Below, one piece after another: positions 1 to 12,223 of a stretch of DNA of 64,000 nucleotides; position 1 is the stretch's first letter, and every line of letters starts with the position of its first letter. The stretch covers positions 521,745 through 585,744 of the forward strand of contig NW_022985453.1 of assembly GCF_010093595.1 (NCBI RefSeq), read 5' to 3'. The DNA comes from Mytilinidion resinicola. Taxonomy: Eukaryota; Ascomycota; Dothideomycetes; Mytilinidiales; Mytilinidiaceae. The notes beneath the pieces were generated by a model. That model did no database searches. It was not told where the DNA came from and worked only from the letters and a program-made list of their open reading frames with translations. A program made the translations under genes and the position numbers.

Positions 1-1463
1 TTGCCGGGGGAGGTCCGCCGTTCCGCGGGGCGTAAGTCGCATTATTGCCATTTCCATACTCCTCTAGGATGGGTCCTTGGAACTGCGGGGCTCCTCCGAA
101 ACCATTGAACCCATACTCCGCTCCATCGGGAATGTTTTGGACAGGCTTTTGAACAGGAAGTGCCCGCTCGATGGAGCTGTTCTCGCTGCTAGGGTCGGTC
201 GAGTTGGCCCAAGGATCACTATGGCTGCCGTTCGATCGCTCCGTTTGGACTGTGTCCCTCGACTGCTGGTATCCCGGAGTGGGGTTTGGGTACACGCCCT
301 GGCCCTGAGCGGGGGGATATCGGTTCAATGCAGGGTCAGATTGAAGGCGAGGGTCAGATTGAAGGCGCTGGCTGTATCGGGAGCGAGGAGGAGCACCGCC
401 CATGGGTCCATACTGGCTGTCGGCGTAGGTGCTTTCTCGGGCAGCTGCAGCAGCACGGCTGCCATAGTAACCACCGACTTGTCCACCGACTTGTCCACCA
501 GCTTGTGAATAGCGACTATTATCGTAACCTATAAGTAGACATGATCAGTAGGTGGAGCAAATGATCGACATGCCAAGGAATTCGGAACGGGTATATGCAC
601 AGGCCTGGAGGCCGCGCGGTCTGGTGGGCGCACCACGCCATGCGCCATCGGCGCCCCTCCAGCCGCGCGCGGGATATCGCGATAAAAAGATAGGGAATGC
701 AGACTCAATTGTGAATGCGGTAGTGAACACCGTGGTAAGGTAATGCGAATCTTGAAGTTGAAATGTGTGTAATGAATGTGAAAAACGTACCTCCACCATG
801 ATAGCTGTTCCTACGGCTCTGGTATCCGTTGTTGACTTCGGGTGAAGACTCTATAAATTCGTCAGCATCGAGCTGCAGGAGCATGTAGACGGAGTTGTGA
901 CCCACCTGCACGCAACACCGACCTCCTCCGCTTGTATTCATTGTCAATGGCGGCTTCGAAACTTTTGATAGTGTCTAGCGGTCTGTATATGCTGTCAGCG
1001 TGATCTCAAGGCGTGCAATTGTGGCATATCGTACCTTTCCCAGCGCGGTCGTGTGGGATTGGATAGATCGGGCTCAGCTGCAAGCGGAAGTCAGCAAACA
1101 GCACTGTTGTGGGCATTGAGAGGCGTACCGATCGGGTTTCCGTGGACATCGGTGTGTTGGAAGGATCGGAGGGACTGAAGGGTAGGTTTCTCGAGCGCCG
1201 CAGCAACTGGGACAGCGTTAGCAACGGATCAGACGTCTGGAGTTGCTGCTCGAGAGCTTACTGGGCTGGTTCTCGGTCATGGCAGCGTTCGGGTCGGCCT
1301 TCGACTTGGAATTGAGGTGGCTTTTGCGTTTCTCCTCGTGGGACTCGCGCAGAGATTCCTTTTGGTGTTTTTCTTGGTTCTTGGAGCTATGGCTCTTGTC
1401 ACTCTTGAAGCTAAAGGTCGTGGCGGACCGCTGCCTCTGCTGGGGGCGCTCCATGGCGGACAT
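1..1463 (-). CDS. DUF2406 family protein, 3' end cut by window edge
   Basis: Exons on the minus strand: 1463-1262, 1206-1129, 1077-1035, 982-906, 850-791 and 528-1. Reading phase is kept at every junction and introns 1-4 are 51-55 bases. The N-terminus (MSAMERPQQRQRSATTFSF, then a KADPNAAM segment and LQSLRSFQHTDVHGNPI) matches the fungal DUF2406 family, whose molecular role is not known to me. The rest is low-complexity, rich in Gly, Gln, Tyr and Asn, with short duplications (GGQV repeated; RLQSDP twice). The last intron (529-790) is long at 262 bases and could hide a small exon. The start is at 1463; a second Met lies three codons downstream at 1454. No stop codon is reached before base 1. 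The family call is from memory of the conserved motif and is fairly secure. Confidence 0.8.
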
Positions 1464-4400
1464 GATTTGCAGTCGGGCTACGGCAGAACCAAGGACAAAC
1501 GAAGGGACGGTGTGAGGCTTCACAGCGCGACTGACGGCCTGAGCTTCAGGTTCGGCGAAGGCGGTGGAGATGACGGCAGTGGTGAGCTAGGTTGCAATGA
1601 TGTGCGGGTAACGATCGGTGCGGTCCGGGCGCTTGTTGGTGAAAGATAAGAAGAAATGAAGCAGTAATGCAGATGCAGCTGGAGAGACGAGACAGTTAGC
1701 CCAGCGATCGTGAGGAAGCCAGAGAGGAACAACGAGTGCGTGGCTGCGGGAGGCTGGTGTGGAGAGTTGTTGGGGCGCAGAGGTGGTGGATACAGGATAG
1801 CGTCACTCGGTGGCAGATTCGCGGATATGCTGGCCCTAGTGAGGCCGACGACGTACACCTAGACGAGTCTAGAGCTTGCGAGGATGGAGCAGAGTGGATG
1901 GGGAGGCGGGCAAGCTGGTGTAGCCAGCGCTCGCTCGCATCAACACCGGAAGCAGCGACTTCACCGGCCACGCTCGCAAACTGCATCACGCCAAAACACA
2001 CAAAGCTCCCAGGTGCGTCGGATGGCGCGGAAAGGCGCTGACGATCAGGGTGCGCTCGTCAGGCATCAAGGGTCTCAGAGTTGCGCGCCAGGATGCCGCT
2101 GCCCACTATTTCGCCCGAATATCAATTGATGCGCCCACGGCTCGCGCTGCCTCCCAGGACCGCGTCTCGCGTGAAAAGCAGGATTTCGAGCCCCGAGGCG
2201 GACGTGCATCTACCTTTGTAGCTAGTCTATGCATCGTTCAAGAGCGGGGAGGGACTGTTTAAGACTGGGGTGCGCCCGTGTTGCGCCGTTGCGCGGTCAG
2301 GTTTTTTGGAGTGCTGTAAAGTCGTGCGTTGATTCGCTCCTAGCCGGTTCTTTTTGATCCGTGGGGCTACAAAGGTATGGTGAGCATTGTTTCAATGTCT
2401 CTCACCGTTCACCGCCTTGCATCCGAAAGGCTCTTCGCAAACGCCCACTCAGTCTTGCTCTTGGGCGTGTCACTGAGAGACACTGACGCCTGCTGTGCCA
2501 CTATCGCGTCGTGAGCGTGCAGAGTTGGTTGACGCACGGCGATCCAACGACTGCTTGCGGACGTGACTCCGACTCAGACGGTATTCATGACAGATTCAGT
2601 ACGAAACGAACCGGATCGGATACGCTCGCACCCGATATCTCACCACCGAGGAACTCTTCCAAGGCGATTGCTCAACGGCTTTCAATTTGCTGGAGATTAA
2701 TTACAATCAGCCTTGTGGCACGGTATGTATCTGCCATGCGTCGTGTGTATCAGGTATAAATGGCTGTAACCGCTGTACCACCAAGCCATGCGCTTCGCAT
2801 CTCCACTGCCACGTTTTTGTGCCTCACCTTTCATCAATAACCACACTGCCCGGACATCTCAAAGTCTGCGTTATCGATGGGACCTATTTGGCCGGCACTT
2901 TGGAAAATCTTAGACCAAAATCAACACATTCCGGCCAATCACAAAAACACGATGTGCCCAAGAGAGAAAACTCTGCTAGGTCCCACAGAATTGTGTTCGG
3001 AAACTAGGCAGAAACAGCCAGAGTTGAGAAGCTGCGGCTATACATAGCGCTTACAGCTCCACAACGGCAAATGGGGCGTTCAGGGCGTTGCTAAGCCTTG
3101 GTAGGGATTAGCCTGAGCTTAACGAAACGGCCGTCATGATAGGGTACCAGGTTTGGGAACTACGGCGGGAAAATATTGCCGCTAGTATGAGTACTCTTCT
3201 AGGCTCACATACCATTGTCGAATGTTCTCAATGCATCTGTCTAAAGTATAATTGCCATGTAAAATTTCTCACGTTGTCACCTTAGCTCATCTAAAACGCT
3301 TTTTCACGCAAGCATTTTCTCTATCTACCTCGCTTCAATGCCGCTCCCAAATTTCAACCTCAACGTGATTTTATCCCCGTACATATACGGCAAGCTTGGT
3401 GTATTCAAAGGTCAATTGCCTAGAACAAAACTTGAGATTTATCACGGCAGAAGTCAGGATGTCACCGACTGCTAGATTTCCCAACTTCATCACAGCAGGA
3501 TTCAAGAAGGATCGGACCTAATTTTGGAGCTACCGATACGACTACGAAGAACCGCCGGATGTTGTCACCGCAGAACAAGACGAAAAACCTGGAAGCACGA
3601 TCTACGACTCCGTTCTTATTGGTAAAGTACGCACGCTCGAACCGCACCGTGGTGGTACAAACGACAACCAGCAACTCGATCTTCACGCTACTGAAGCCGT
3701 AAAACTCCACCTTTTCGCTCTGTCAGGAGTATCCCAATTCAGTCTTCAAGTTCCCACCCGCTCCATCTAGTAATTACTATTGCCGCTATAGCTCCTTTTA
3801 CAACCGTTCAGATTATTCCCAGTCATACGGCCTTCTGGACGAGCGCATCCGCTACTATGTACGTGTGTCCGTTACTAAGTGCCAGCATAGAGCTTGCACC
3901 AGAGCAAAAGGCCTCAGTAGCCCAAAAAAAGAAGCCAACAATCAAGGCCTTCTAAGATTAGGGTTGATATAGACCTTGGTGGAATGGGGTGGAGCGAATA
4001 ACCGAATCACGATAAGCCACATAGCGCCTAGAGCAATATAATATCTAAAGTGTAGCGTTGTGCTTCTAAAACAGGTCAATAAGTAAATTTATATACAAAA
4101 CGTTGTATTCAACTCATGCATGTCAGTCATCACGTGACGCCAAGACATCCTAAAATATATTCCAGTCAGTGAACCACGCAATAGCGACATGGGAATATAC
4201 CTGCTCACAGACAGCGTCTCCTCCATCATTTCAGTCTCTCAATTGTCTCACTCTCCTGAGGTCTACCTATCCTGCAGTGGATACGGCAGTGAAAGGTTTC
4301 CCCGTCCCGAAATACGAAGTCCATTGGTCCAACGGTCTCAGCTCTCAGCTGTCTTTGCGCACCACAGCCGGAACTTCTTACTCTCCCTATACATCGTCCT

Positions 4401-4472
4401 CAACTTACTAACCTTCGCATATCGCGTTCTCACAATCTTCTACTCGAGTTGCGTTCGGTTTTTCTCGGGTGG
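1464..4472. other. intergenic, no supported gene
   Basis: This 3-kb stretch contains the upstream region of the DUF2406 gene and of the F-box gene. The short open frames on both strands (for example around 1736-2041, 2687-3007 and 3462-3710) are GC-biased or low-complexity and have no recognisable domain. The part from about 3000 to 4160 is more AT-rich. I see no repeat or RNA gene in it. Confidence 0.5.
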
Positions 4473-5852
4473 ATGACGCATAAAGTCCCCGTAGCAGTCA
4501 TGGTCGCGCCGGTGGAGGGCAGCTCACAAGATCAGCTTGCTAATATGCCCGAAGAATTAATATTGAAAATTCTGGCGCATATTTTCGAAACGTTTGATCA
4601 GTCTTGGACCCCTATCGTCGAGCAACCTGCTTTCATCAGCTTACGTCTGACATCGAAGCGAATATCCCGCTTGACGGACACATTTCGCTATCAGAACATA
4701 AAACTCCGTCCTGGGAGTCTCAAGAGTCTCAGGCAATCAGTATTACTTCTCAGCACCCCTGCATTAGCGGCAAGCGTCAGAAGTGTACATGTCGACTTGG
4801 TGGAATTAGAGCAAGAGGTGGATCATCTGATCGATCTGATTGATCTATCAGCACATGATCAAAGTCTTCTGAGATCTGCCATATCAGACGTTGAGCTTGT
4901 CTTGGGTGCCGCGCTGGGCAATAGCCCGCTGCAATCATGGGTCACAGCAATATTGTTCCGACTTCCACGCCTCACAGCACTAAAATTACCACCATCTACA
5001 ATGCAGACAGGCAGTCTAACTGTTTACCACCCGCTGCGGTTCTTTCAGGAGCACCCCGAACGTCTTCCATTCCTTCGCAAACTTTCTCTTACGACCCCTC
5101 GGGGGCTGCGAAGTTCCACTTTGTACTCGCTACTGCACGTCAATTCGCTCCGCACCCTAGAAATCGAAGGATGGCACGCCAGCGATGATAGGCCCGAAGT
5201 TAATGGGCCGTCTGACTCTTTCCCTGAGATGGTATCACCAATCGAACATCTATGCCTTTCGCCCAATCGAGGTCTCTCCTTGTATGGTTACATTCTCCCG
5301 AAAAGTATTATCAGTAGCTTCATGGCCCTTCGATCTATTACTGTCAAGACACCGATGTTTCCCCCGAAGGTCTGCATAGACGCTCTTGTGGATAGCCTTC
5401 AAGTGCAAAAGCATTCGCTGGAAAGCTTCCACCTCTCTTATGCAGACCACGGGAAACTAGCGGAGACTAGGATGTTGATTGATTTCCGCGAGTTTCAACG
5501 GTTGCGAACGATTTTTGCCCCGACACCCCTTATCTTTAAATACAGCGGCGCCGGCCACCCTCCAGCTCTAATTGACAGTCTCCCCCAGTCACTGGTACAC
5601 TTGACAGTTCATGGAACGTTTGGCGAGCTGGTTCCTTCTCGAATCATCCAACTCACAAAGCCTTCGGGCTTTCCAAATCTCAAAAGCGTGACCATCCTTG
5701 ACCATGGCAACTTCACTCCCAATGTATACAACGCTTTTCAGGCGGCCGGAATCAAATTTACCGATCGCTGTCTCACGGAAGGTTGCCATATTGCCATGTC
5801 TGTTACAGAGAGAATCAAGCACCATCACCAGTATCGATATGGACGTGCGTAG
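4473..5852 (+). CDS. F-box-like protein, uncharacterised
   Basis: Single-exon frame of 459 residues. An F-box-like segment lies near residues 22-75 (LANMPEELILKILAHIF followed by LRLTSKRISRLTDTFRYQNI), the usual pattern in fungal F-box proteins that recruit substrates to SCF ubiquitin ligases. The remainder has irregular leucine-rich spacing but no clear LRR consensus. The frame is open upstream to 4449 without ATG; the first ATG is 4473 and a second lies at 4500. The second sits close to the conserved part and may be the real start. The substrate is unknown. It could also be one of the fungal F-box-like families that act outside SCF. Confidence 0.7.
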   Translation: MTHKVPVAVMVAPVEGSSQDQLANMPEELILKILAHIFETFDQSWTPIVEQPAFISLRLTSKRISRLTDTFRYQNIKLRPGSLKSLRQSVLLLSTPALAASVRSVHVDLVELEQEVDHLIDLIDLSAHDQSLLRSAISDVELVLGAALGNSPLQSWVTAILFRLPRLTALKLPPSTMQTGSLTVYHPLRFFQEHPERLPFLRKLSLTTPRGLRSSTLYSLLHVNSLRTLEIEGWHASDDRPEVNGPSDSFPEMVSPIEHLCLSPNRGLSLYGYILPKSIISSFMALRSITVKTPMFPPKVCIDALVDSLQVQKHSLESFHLSYADHGKLAETRMLIDFREFQRLRTIFAPTPLIFKYSGAGHPPALIDSLPQSLVHLTVHGTFGELVPSRIIQLTKPSGFPNLKSVTILDHGNFTPNVYNAFQAAGIKFTDRCLTEGCHIAMSVTERIKHHHQYRYGRA

Positions 5853-6329
5853 TTTACCAAAATATGCCGATGAACCGGAGTCGCGTACCAAGAAGAACAA
5901 CTTTCACGAAAATGGCCAAATACATCGACATCGGCTCGGCGGATTTCTTCATGGCGCTCTGAAGTTTCTCGACAGGTGCTTGTAATGCAGCGCAAGTCAT
6001 TAATTACCTACAGCAGGGAAGATCTACAGCACATTTGTAGCAATAAACCCACATATACACGTCGCCATACCATCCGTTCTCAAAGGGGAAGACCAAATAG
6101 TGGTTCGATGTGATTGGTCGAAGCTTTGACCCCTCACATCGATGACACCTACACGTCATGACCCTGAGTTTCTTTGACCGATCGACTTTCCCCGATTCAA
6201 TTTAGCGTTTACCGCATCATTATTGCTCTTACTAAACCTCATTTTGTAGTTTCTTTTTTTTGGTGGTCTTTCTTTCCGTTGTTCCTCCATCACAAAATCC
6301 TGTCACGCAGCATTTGATTTCAGTACACT
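5853..6329 (+). other. intergenic between F-box gene and MFS pseudogene
   Basis: The last 150 bases before 6330 are pyrimidine-rich, as is common upstream of fungal start codons. Nothing else is recognised. Confidence 0.4.
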
Positions 6330-7890
6330 ATGTCGCATAATGAGCGTTCTCCGCTTCTAGAAAATAATGAGGAGGAAGGTATTGATGAGCATCATGTATG
6401 ATTCAATGTCTTCAAACTCCAAGTTCAAACTAACATTCTTATAGCTTCTTGAGCTCTCTCAAGATGATCCAGAAAATCCTTGGGCGTGGCCGAGACCTAA
6501 GAAGCTACTCAACGTAGCAATCATTGCTCTCATGGCTAGTAAGATATGGCTGCTTCACTTGATATGGGCCAATTGGCTGACGCGGCTATAGTTTTAAGTC
6601 CTCTAGCAAGCGCAATGTTTACGCCAGGCATCTCTGAGATCGCAGACGAGTTTGACCCCCCCGAAACCGCTATCATTGCGGCAACGACCGGGTTCCTAGT
6701 GATGCTAGGCCTAGGGCCTCTCATACTGGCGCCTTTGTCTGAGACCTTCGGTCGAAGGCGACTATATCTTGTGTGCTTCACGATATTCTCACTCCTCCAA
6801 ATACCGACCGCTTTAGCTCCGAACATTGCCTCCCTCATCGCCCTCCGTACAGTTTCAGGATTATTCCGGGCCGTAGGGATTGCTAATGGCGGTGGTACTA
6901 TAAGTGATATGTTTGTGCCGCAAGAAAGAGCTGGAGTGTTTGGGTGATATCTCTTAGGACCGTTACTTTGGCCAACGCTAAGCCCGCTCTTCGGGGGTAT
7001 AACCGTTATGAGACTGGGATGGCGCTGGGTTTTCTGGATCCTTGCCATAGTCTGTAGCGTCAATACTCTGGTGGGCATTTTCTTCCTGCGAGAAACGTAC
7101 GCACCAACTATTCTTGCCGTTCGGAAAACCGAGCTCGAGACCGAATCGAAGGACGCACAGTACCGTTGTGAGGGTGAAGACTCTCGGCCTTTACGAGGGA
7201 AGCTTGCGCGATCCTGTCTTCGCCCTGTTCGCATTTTCGTCCAGCTTATCGTGGCAACCATGGGTATCTACCAAGCTCTGATATTTGCAACGACTTATAG
7301 CATCTACACGAATATGCAAGATATTTACTCGGGATCGTCGTATATTCTGAGCTTGACTGTTGTTTGTTCTTAGTTCCGAGGATTGACACAGTGTACAAGA
7401 GGCTTACTCGAGAAAATGACGATAAAGCGAGGCCAGAGTTTCGACTTCCACTAGCCAATATCGGTGCCGTTCTCATTCCCGTATCCCTCTTTGGGTAAGC
7501 TACCAAGTCGTCTTCAAGCGTGAGAATTGAATACTCACGTTGCAAAGGTTTGCTTGGACCGTCGAGGAGCGACACCTAGTCCATTGGTTTGCTTCCATCT
7601 CGAGCACATTCTTTTACGGAATCGGGCAAGTAATGATCCTCAACACGACGCAAAATTACTACATCGATTCCTTCGAGAAATACGCCGCTTCAGCTATTGC
7701 CGCTGGCACAGTTGTAAAGTCAATCACTGGCGGTGTTGTCCCGCTCTTTATGCCGGCTCTGTTCGAAAAGCACGGCTACGGATGGGGCATCTCGGCGTTC
7801 GCGTTCGTTAGCCTCGTCCTGGCACCAGCTCCGTTGACTTTCTACGCTTTCGGGGCCCGATTGAGAGAAAAGTTCTCTATTGAGCTCTGA
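6330..7890 (+). pseudogene. DHA1-type MFS drug/polyamine transporter, broken
   Basis: Exons recognised: 6330-6395, 6445-6538, then from 6592 onward, with a late intron at 7495-7547. The N-terminus (ENPWAWPRPKKLLNVAIIALMA, ILSPLASAMFTPGI) and the loop after TM2 (PLSETFGRRRLYL) are typical of DHA1 transporters of the plasma membrane. Two lesions are visible. An in-frame TGA at 6945-6947 falls where relatives have Trp in an FGWYLLGP-like segment. Around 7330-7370 the frame changes and a stretch of the central loop and a membrane helix is missing before LVPRIDTVYKR resumes in another frame. The last third (FAWTVEERHLVHWF to FSIEL, stop at 7888) is intact. It could be translated only as a short N-terminal fragment. 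A sequencing error could explain one lesion but hardly both. Confidence 0.8.
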
Positions 7891-8235
7891 ACTATCTACT
7901 CGACAAACGTGATGTACTAGTTCAAGGGTCTGGGCACATAGAAGCCACGGCTTGGGTGCGCTTTCGCTGCTTGGAACCGCCATCAAGAGTCGCCCTGTTA
8001 GGCAGCCAAAACTAGCTCAACCCATACGCATCAAGCTTTACATCCTGTCCTGATATTTCAGACTCCGTAGGTGCACCTCAAGCAGTGATGACAGAATGTG
8101 TGCAGACATTTGGTAGCGCACTGTGGCACAGTGTCGTAGGCAACGACTTCAAAAGCTCAGTAGCATTGCGGTACTTCTGCGGGGTATTGGACGATGGTCA
8201 AAACGATATTTACAACTTGACTGCCAATTACATGT
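7891..8235. other. intergenic between convergent genes
   Basis: This is the 3' flank of the transporter pseudogene and of the minus-strand dehydrogenase. A CACCTCAAGCAGTG string near 8075 resembles the inner part of the MITE terminal repeat described at 28541. Nothing else is supported. Confidence 0.35.
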
Positions 8236-9267
8236 CTACAAGTTCTTAGTCACACCCGGGCTGATGGCCTCCAGCTTCTTCATCAACTCGTCCCAAACTC
8301 TAGCTTGAGTCTTCTTACCCTCCGCGCTCCGAACAAAGGCACTCGGCTCCTCGATCTTACAATCACTGATGTACTTTCCATGCGACTCAGGCCCATAGCC
8401 CGCCGCGTTCAACAAGGTCCGACTCCCAACTTCCGTACTCCGTGCAATCAACGCTTTCATAACAGCCAAAACCCAAGCCGCCGGGCCCTTATCTCTCGTC
8501 AACGCGCTGCACATCATTAGCCTCCCCATGGCACCATAACCAGAGTACGCGCAAACTCACGAATGACACAGCCCCGGATTCAAGCAGTTAACCGTCACCG
8601 GGCCCTCACTCTTCTCGGCGAGCTCCCTGACCGCAAACACCTCGAGCAGCTTACTCGTCATGTACCGCTCCGCCATGTTGGCCGTCTCCTTAGCATTCAG
8701 CGTCTCGAAGATCATGCCCTCGGGCGCCTTGCGCTCCGCGAACTTCGTCCAGTGATGCACCTCGGACGCCGTGATGCTCAGCGTCGGCCGGGTGCCGAAC
8801 TTGCGCGCGCTCTCGCGCAGCTTCGGCAGCATCAGCAGCGCCAGCAGGAACGTCGACACCACGTTGATCGTAATCGTGCTCTCGTTGTCTTCGGCCTGCA
8901 CGTAGCCGTTCGTCGCGATGCCCGCGTTCTCGAGGAGCACGTCGATGCGCTCGAGCTCTTTGGCGGCGCGCGCGGCGAAGGCCTGCACCGAGGCGTAGCT
9001 GCCCATATCCAGCTGCCACACCTGGATGGTGTCGGCGGGGCGCTTGGTGGTGGCGAGGATGTCCTTCTTCGCGGCCTCGCCCTTTGCGAGGCTGCGCACG
9101 GCGAGCACGAGCGTCGAGGCGCCGAGGGCCGCGAAGTGGCGCGCTGCTTCCTTGCCCAGGCCGACGTTGCTGCCCGTCACGATGACGGTTTTGCCGGCGT
9201 ACGAGGCTGTGGGGAGGGGCAGTCTGACGAGGAGTTGGGAGCGGAGGAAGCCGGTGAGGGAGGCCAT
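8236..9267 (-). CDS. short-chain dehydrogenase/reductase (SDR)
   Basis: Exons 9267-8561 and 8506-8236 are joined across a 54-base intron (GTGAGT...GCTAATG...CAG), giving 325 residues. The Rossmann cofactor motif TGSNVGLG is at residues 31-38, NAG at 114-116, a catalytic Ser near 166-168, and YxxxK is Y202/K206, so the active site looks complete. It resembles retinol-dehydrogenase-like and WW-oxidoreductase-like fungal SDRs that reduce or oxidise an alcohol/ketone with NAD(P)H; the substrate is not evident. The start is ATG 9267; the frame continues upstream, but that extension lacks family similarity. Codon third positions are very GC-rich in exon 1, which opens long spurious frames on the opposite strand. 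Confidence 0.88.
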
Positions 9268-10596
9268 GGTCGACAAACAAACAGCAGTAGCAATAACGTG
9301 AACGAGTTGTTGGAAAGATAGAAGGCCTGGATTAGGGAGGATGGTCGATATGAGAGTGAATGGACAGCCGCACGTGATAGCCAGAGATTTATCCAGATCG
9401 AGGCTGTTTCCATTCCAAAATGCGGCCGGCGATCTCTTCATATGGCCCACCCCCAACGGCGTTTACCCTTACTTACCTCCGGTGACGTGTGGCATTCTGC
9501 CTTCGCATCGCGAGCCCAATCTCACGAAATGTCCTAGTTAAATCCGGGCCGTATGGCGGTAAGGCGCTCCTAAGTCCTGGTGGCCGGTGGTGGTCCTGGA
9601 TAGCACTTAGGTGGTAGGTACAATGAGAGTGGCTCGTGATTGGCGGACAGCCGTTATGCGGAGGAATCTGAATGCCGGGTGATTTAGCTGATATTATAAT
9701 CGTGCGTCGTGCAGGGGGTGCCAGGGGCGGGAAGGACGACGCGAAGCCTGGCTGGCTTGAGCGGGTCGGGGGTTTTTGGAGCCGGGGGGGTGTTTGTGGG
9801 ACGTGTGTTTGGATGCCTGGTTGTGAGATGGAGTCGTGCATCCAGGGATTAATTCATCATCAATAGCTTTGCGGCCAATATTGTTGGAAGTCTGCTTCTC
9901 GCGTATCGCTCATCGTGTTGAATGTTCCACATTTCTTTCTTTCACGATTGTAAAGGGGGTTGCAGGAGCTATCTGAGGTGTTGGATGGGGCGGGATTGCA
10001 CCAAGACTCCTAAGCCCGTCCCACCAGCGTTCTTGTCGTGCACTTTTGCAATGCTCTATTCAATTTTAGCTTCAGTAGTCGCCTTCATTATTCACGCGAG
10101 GCCATATGTCATAGCCAACGTTCAACAATCAAGCTTCAAACTTATCGGCAGGTGAGTCCCAAAAAGTTCTATCCGTCTGCTCTTATGACCGCTGCCAAGA
10201 ACTCTATGGACACAGATTCAAATGTGCAACTACACAAAAAGAAAGCAAGTCCCACCTAGAGAATCGAACCCAGGGCAAAGATCTCTGCGATCACAGGCAA
10301 AAGAAACTCGAATCCCGGATCACGAAGGAGCCAGAGCGCTGCTCACGACCAACTGGGCCATGAGTTGTCTCACTTGCACTTGTACTTGTGAGGATGCGAA
10401 TTTCTGAAAGGATAGCAAAATAATTCGAAGTACGTGCTTGGAAAGAGTGCGGTCTACGCCAAAATAGCTTTTGATATAGCTGACACGCGACGAAGTGATG
10501 TCACTCAATACCGCTTGAGAACCTCACGCCCCCAGCTTACCGATTATGCTTCACGATTCTTTCATCTACCGTGGATGCCTATCTGCTAGACTATTT
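9268..10596. other. intergenic, contains tRNA-like relics
   Basis: The open frames here (for example minus-strand 9473-9841) are proline/arginine-rich low complexity without a domain. The only structured element I see is the tRNA-like segment near 10250-10365, listed separately. Confidence 0.4.
10250..10365 (-). other. degenerate tRNA-like sequence (two T-arm-like blocks)
   Basis: On the minus strand this reads a D-arm-like TGGCCCAGTTGGTC, then CCGGGATTCGAGT (first T-arm-like block), then GCCCTGGGTTCGATTCT (second block). T-loop consensus TTCGA occurs twice about 60 bases apart. The stems next to the loops are mismatched and no acceptor stem closes. I read it as one or two decayed tRNA copies rather than a working gene; an intron-containing tRNA cannot be excluded without folding it. 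Confidence 0.35.
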
Positions 10597-12223
10597 TCAC
10601 ACAGCTATTTCTCCCTTTGGAACAATACTCGACAGGATTACATCGTCCACGGCACTCATCTGCGGAGGGTTTCCAGCCTCAACCTCGACCGAGGGACGGA
10701 AGCTCTGATTCTTCTCAAACAGCCCCTCAATCTGCTCCAGCGACTTCCCCGCCGTCTCGGGCATGAAGAAGCACACAGTGGCAGCCAGCAGCGTCGAGAA
10801 CCCGAAGAGAAAGTACGGCCCGCTCGGCGACGACCTCAGGAAGAGCGGCGCAGTAAGCGCAATGATGAAGTTCACCAGCCAGTTCGTCAACTGTTCGACG
10901 GCACAGACCTTTGCTCGCAGGCGGGTGGGGATGATTTCGCAGGTATAGATCTTGCCAACCTGGATACCGCATCGTTAGTCACTTACTGATACGACGAAAG
11001 TAAGGAAGATGAACTTACAACAGCCCACGACCAGGAGAAGTTGGCCGAAAAGACGTAGATCAGAACAATGACGGTCCACTGCGCTGACTTCGAACTCAGC
11101 ACCACGCCTCCGTCTTCCACGCTGCCGTATTTGGCGTACAGAGACCCGATCACGATGAAGCAAGTAGCACAGGCTAGCCCTCCAAACCCCAGCGTCTTCT
11201 TTCGGCTCCACTTGTCGACCCATATCTGCGCAGGAACGGTGCAGAGGACCATTATAATCCCCGACACGCCCGACGCCAGGAACGACGCTCGCTCAGCCGT
11301 AAAACCAGCTTGCTGGAACACAATCGGCGCATAGTAGAGAATCGCATCGATCTACACCACGTCAGCTTCACATCCCCTTACCATCCCCACCCGAAGCCAA
11401 CCTAAAGAAAAGCACAACTCACCCCCATCAACTGCTGAAACGCCATCAAAAAACACCCCAACGCCGTCCTCCCCACATACCTCCTCCCAAACATCTCCCC
11501 CCACCCGGCATCCGGCCGCATCCTCTCCGCCTCAACCGCCTGCCGTATCTCCAACAACTCCTGCTCCGCCTCCAGCGGCTCCCGCAACCGCATCAACACG
11601 CGCTTCGCCTCCTCCGCCCGCCCCGACCTTACCAACCACCGCGGCGAGAACGGCATGAACCCCGCCCCCGCGCACAAGCACGCCGCGACGACCGCCTGGA
11701 CGACAAACGGCGCGCGCCACGCCAGGCTGCCCGCGAGCCCGCGCGTCCCGTACGCGATGAAGTACCCGAGCGCGACGCCCGACACGATGTACGACTGGAT
11801 GAGGCACGCGAGGGTCCCGCGCACCTCAGCCCGCGCGATCTCGACCAGGTACACCGTCGTGACGGAGATGGCCTGCCCCGCGCCGACGCCCGTGAGCAGG
11901 CGCGCGCAGACCAGCGCCGCGAGGTTCGGCGACGCGGCGCTGGCGACAGTGCCAGCGAGCGTCAGGAAGGCGCCCGTGAGGATGCCGTACTTGCGGGAGA
12001 TTTTGTCGGCGACGTGGCCCGAGGCGAGGGAGGAGAGGGCGGCGGAGAGCAGGAAGCTGGAGACGTAGAGGCCCTGGTGCAAGGGCGTCAGGGGCCCGAT
12101 GGAGGTGGTGAATTGGGCCATGGAGGTGATGGGCCCGATGGAGCCGGTGTCGAGGCCGTAGAGGAGCCCGGAGAGGGAGATGTAGCAGCCGATGAGGAGG
12201 ATGTGGCGTTTTTTGGGGTCCAT
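10597..12223 (-). CDS. MFS sugar transporter
   Basis: Exons 12223-11423, 11351-11019 and 10959-10597 give 498 residues with phase kept at both junctions (introns of 71 and 59 bases). Sugar-porter signatures are present: ADKISRKYG after TM2, RLLTGVGAG, VEIARAEVRG, SPRWLVRSGR, QQLMGIDAILYYAPI in TM7, IPTRLRAK, and PETAGKSLEQIEGLF at the end of TM12. It should be a twelve-helix plasma-membrane hexose or related polyol/quinate transporter; the substrate cannot be told from sequence. In the PETAGKSLEQIE motif, Ala replaces the more usual Lys of PETKG. Start ATG is at 12223; upstream codons in frame contain no further ATG. The middle of exon 1 is strongly GC-rich in third positions. Confidence 0.9.

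Noticed and set aside
1736..2262. Overlapping open frames upstream of the DUF2406 gene
   Set aside because: Both strands are open because of GC content; no domain on either, most likely promoter and leader.
6945..6960. Hidden intron removing the TGA in the MFS gene
   Set aside because: The only GT..AG pair covering it would be about 14 bases, far below the roughly 48-base minimum seen in this window.
8563..9321. Long plus-strand open frame of 252 codons
   Set aside because: It lies entirely opposite the SDR coding exon; its His/Arg/Ala-rich product is what the reverse of GC-rich codons gives.
9473..9841. Minus-strand open frame upstream of the SDR gene
   Set aside because: Pro/His/Arg-rich low complexity, no splice partners or family similarity.
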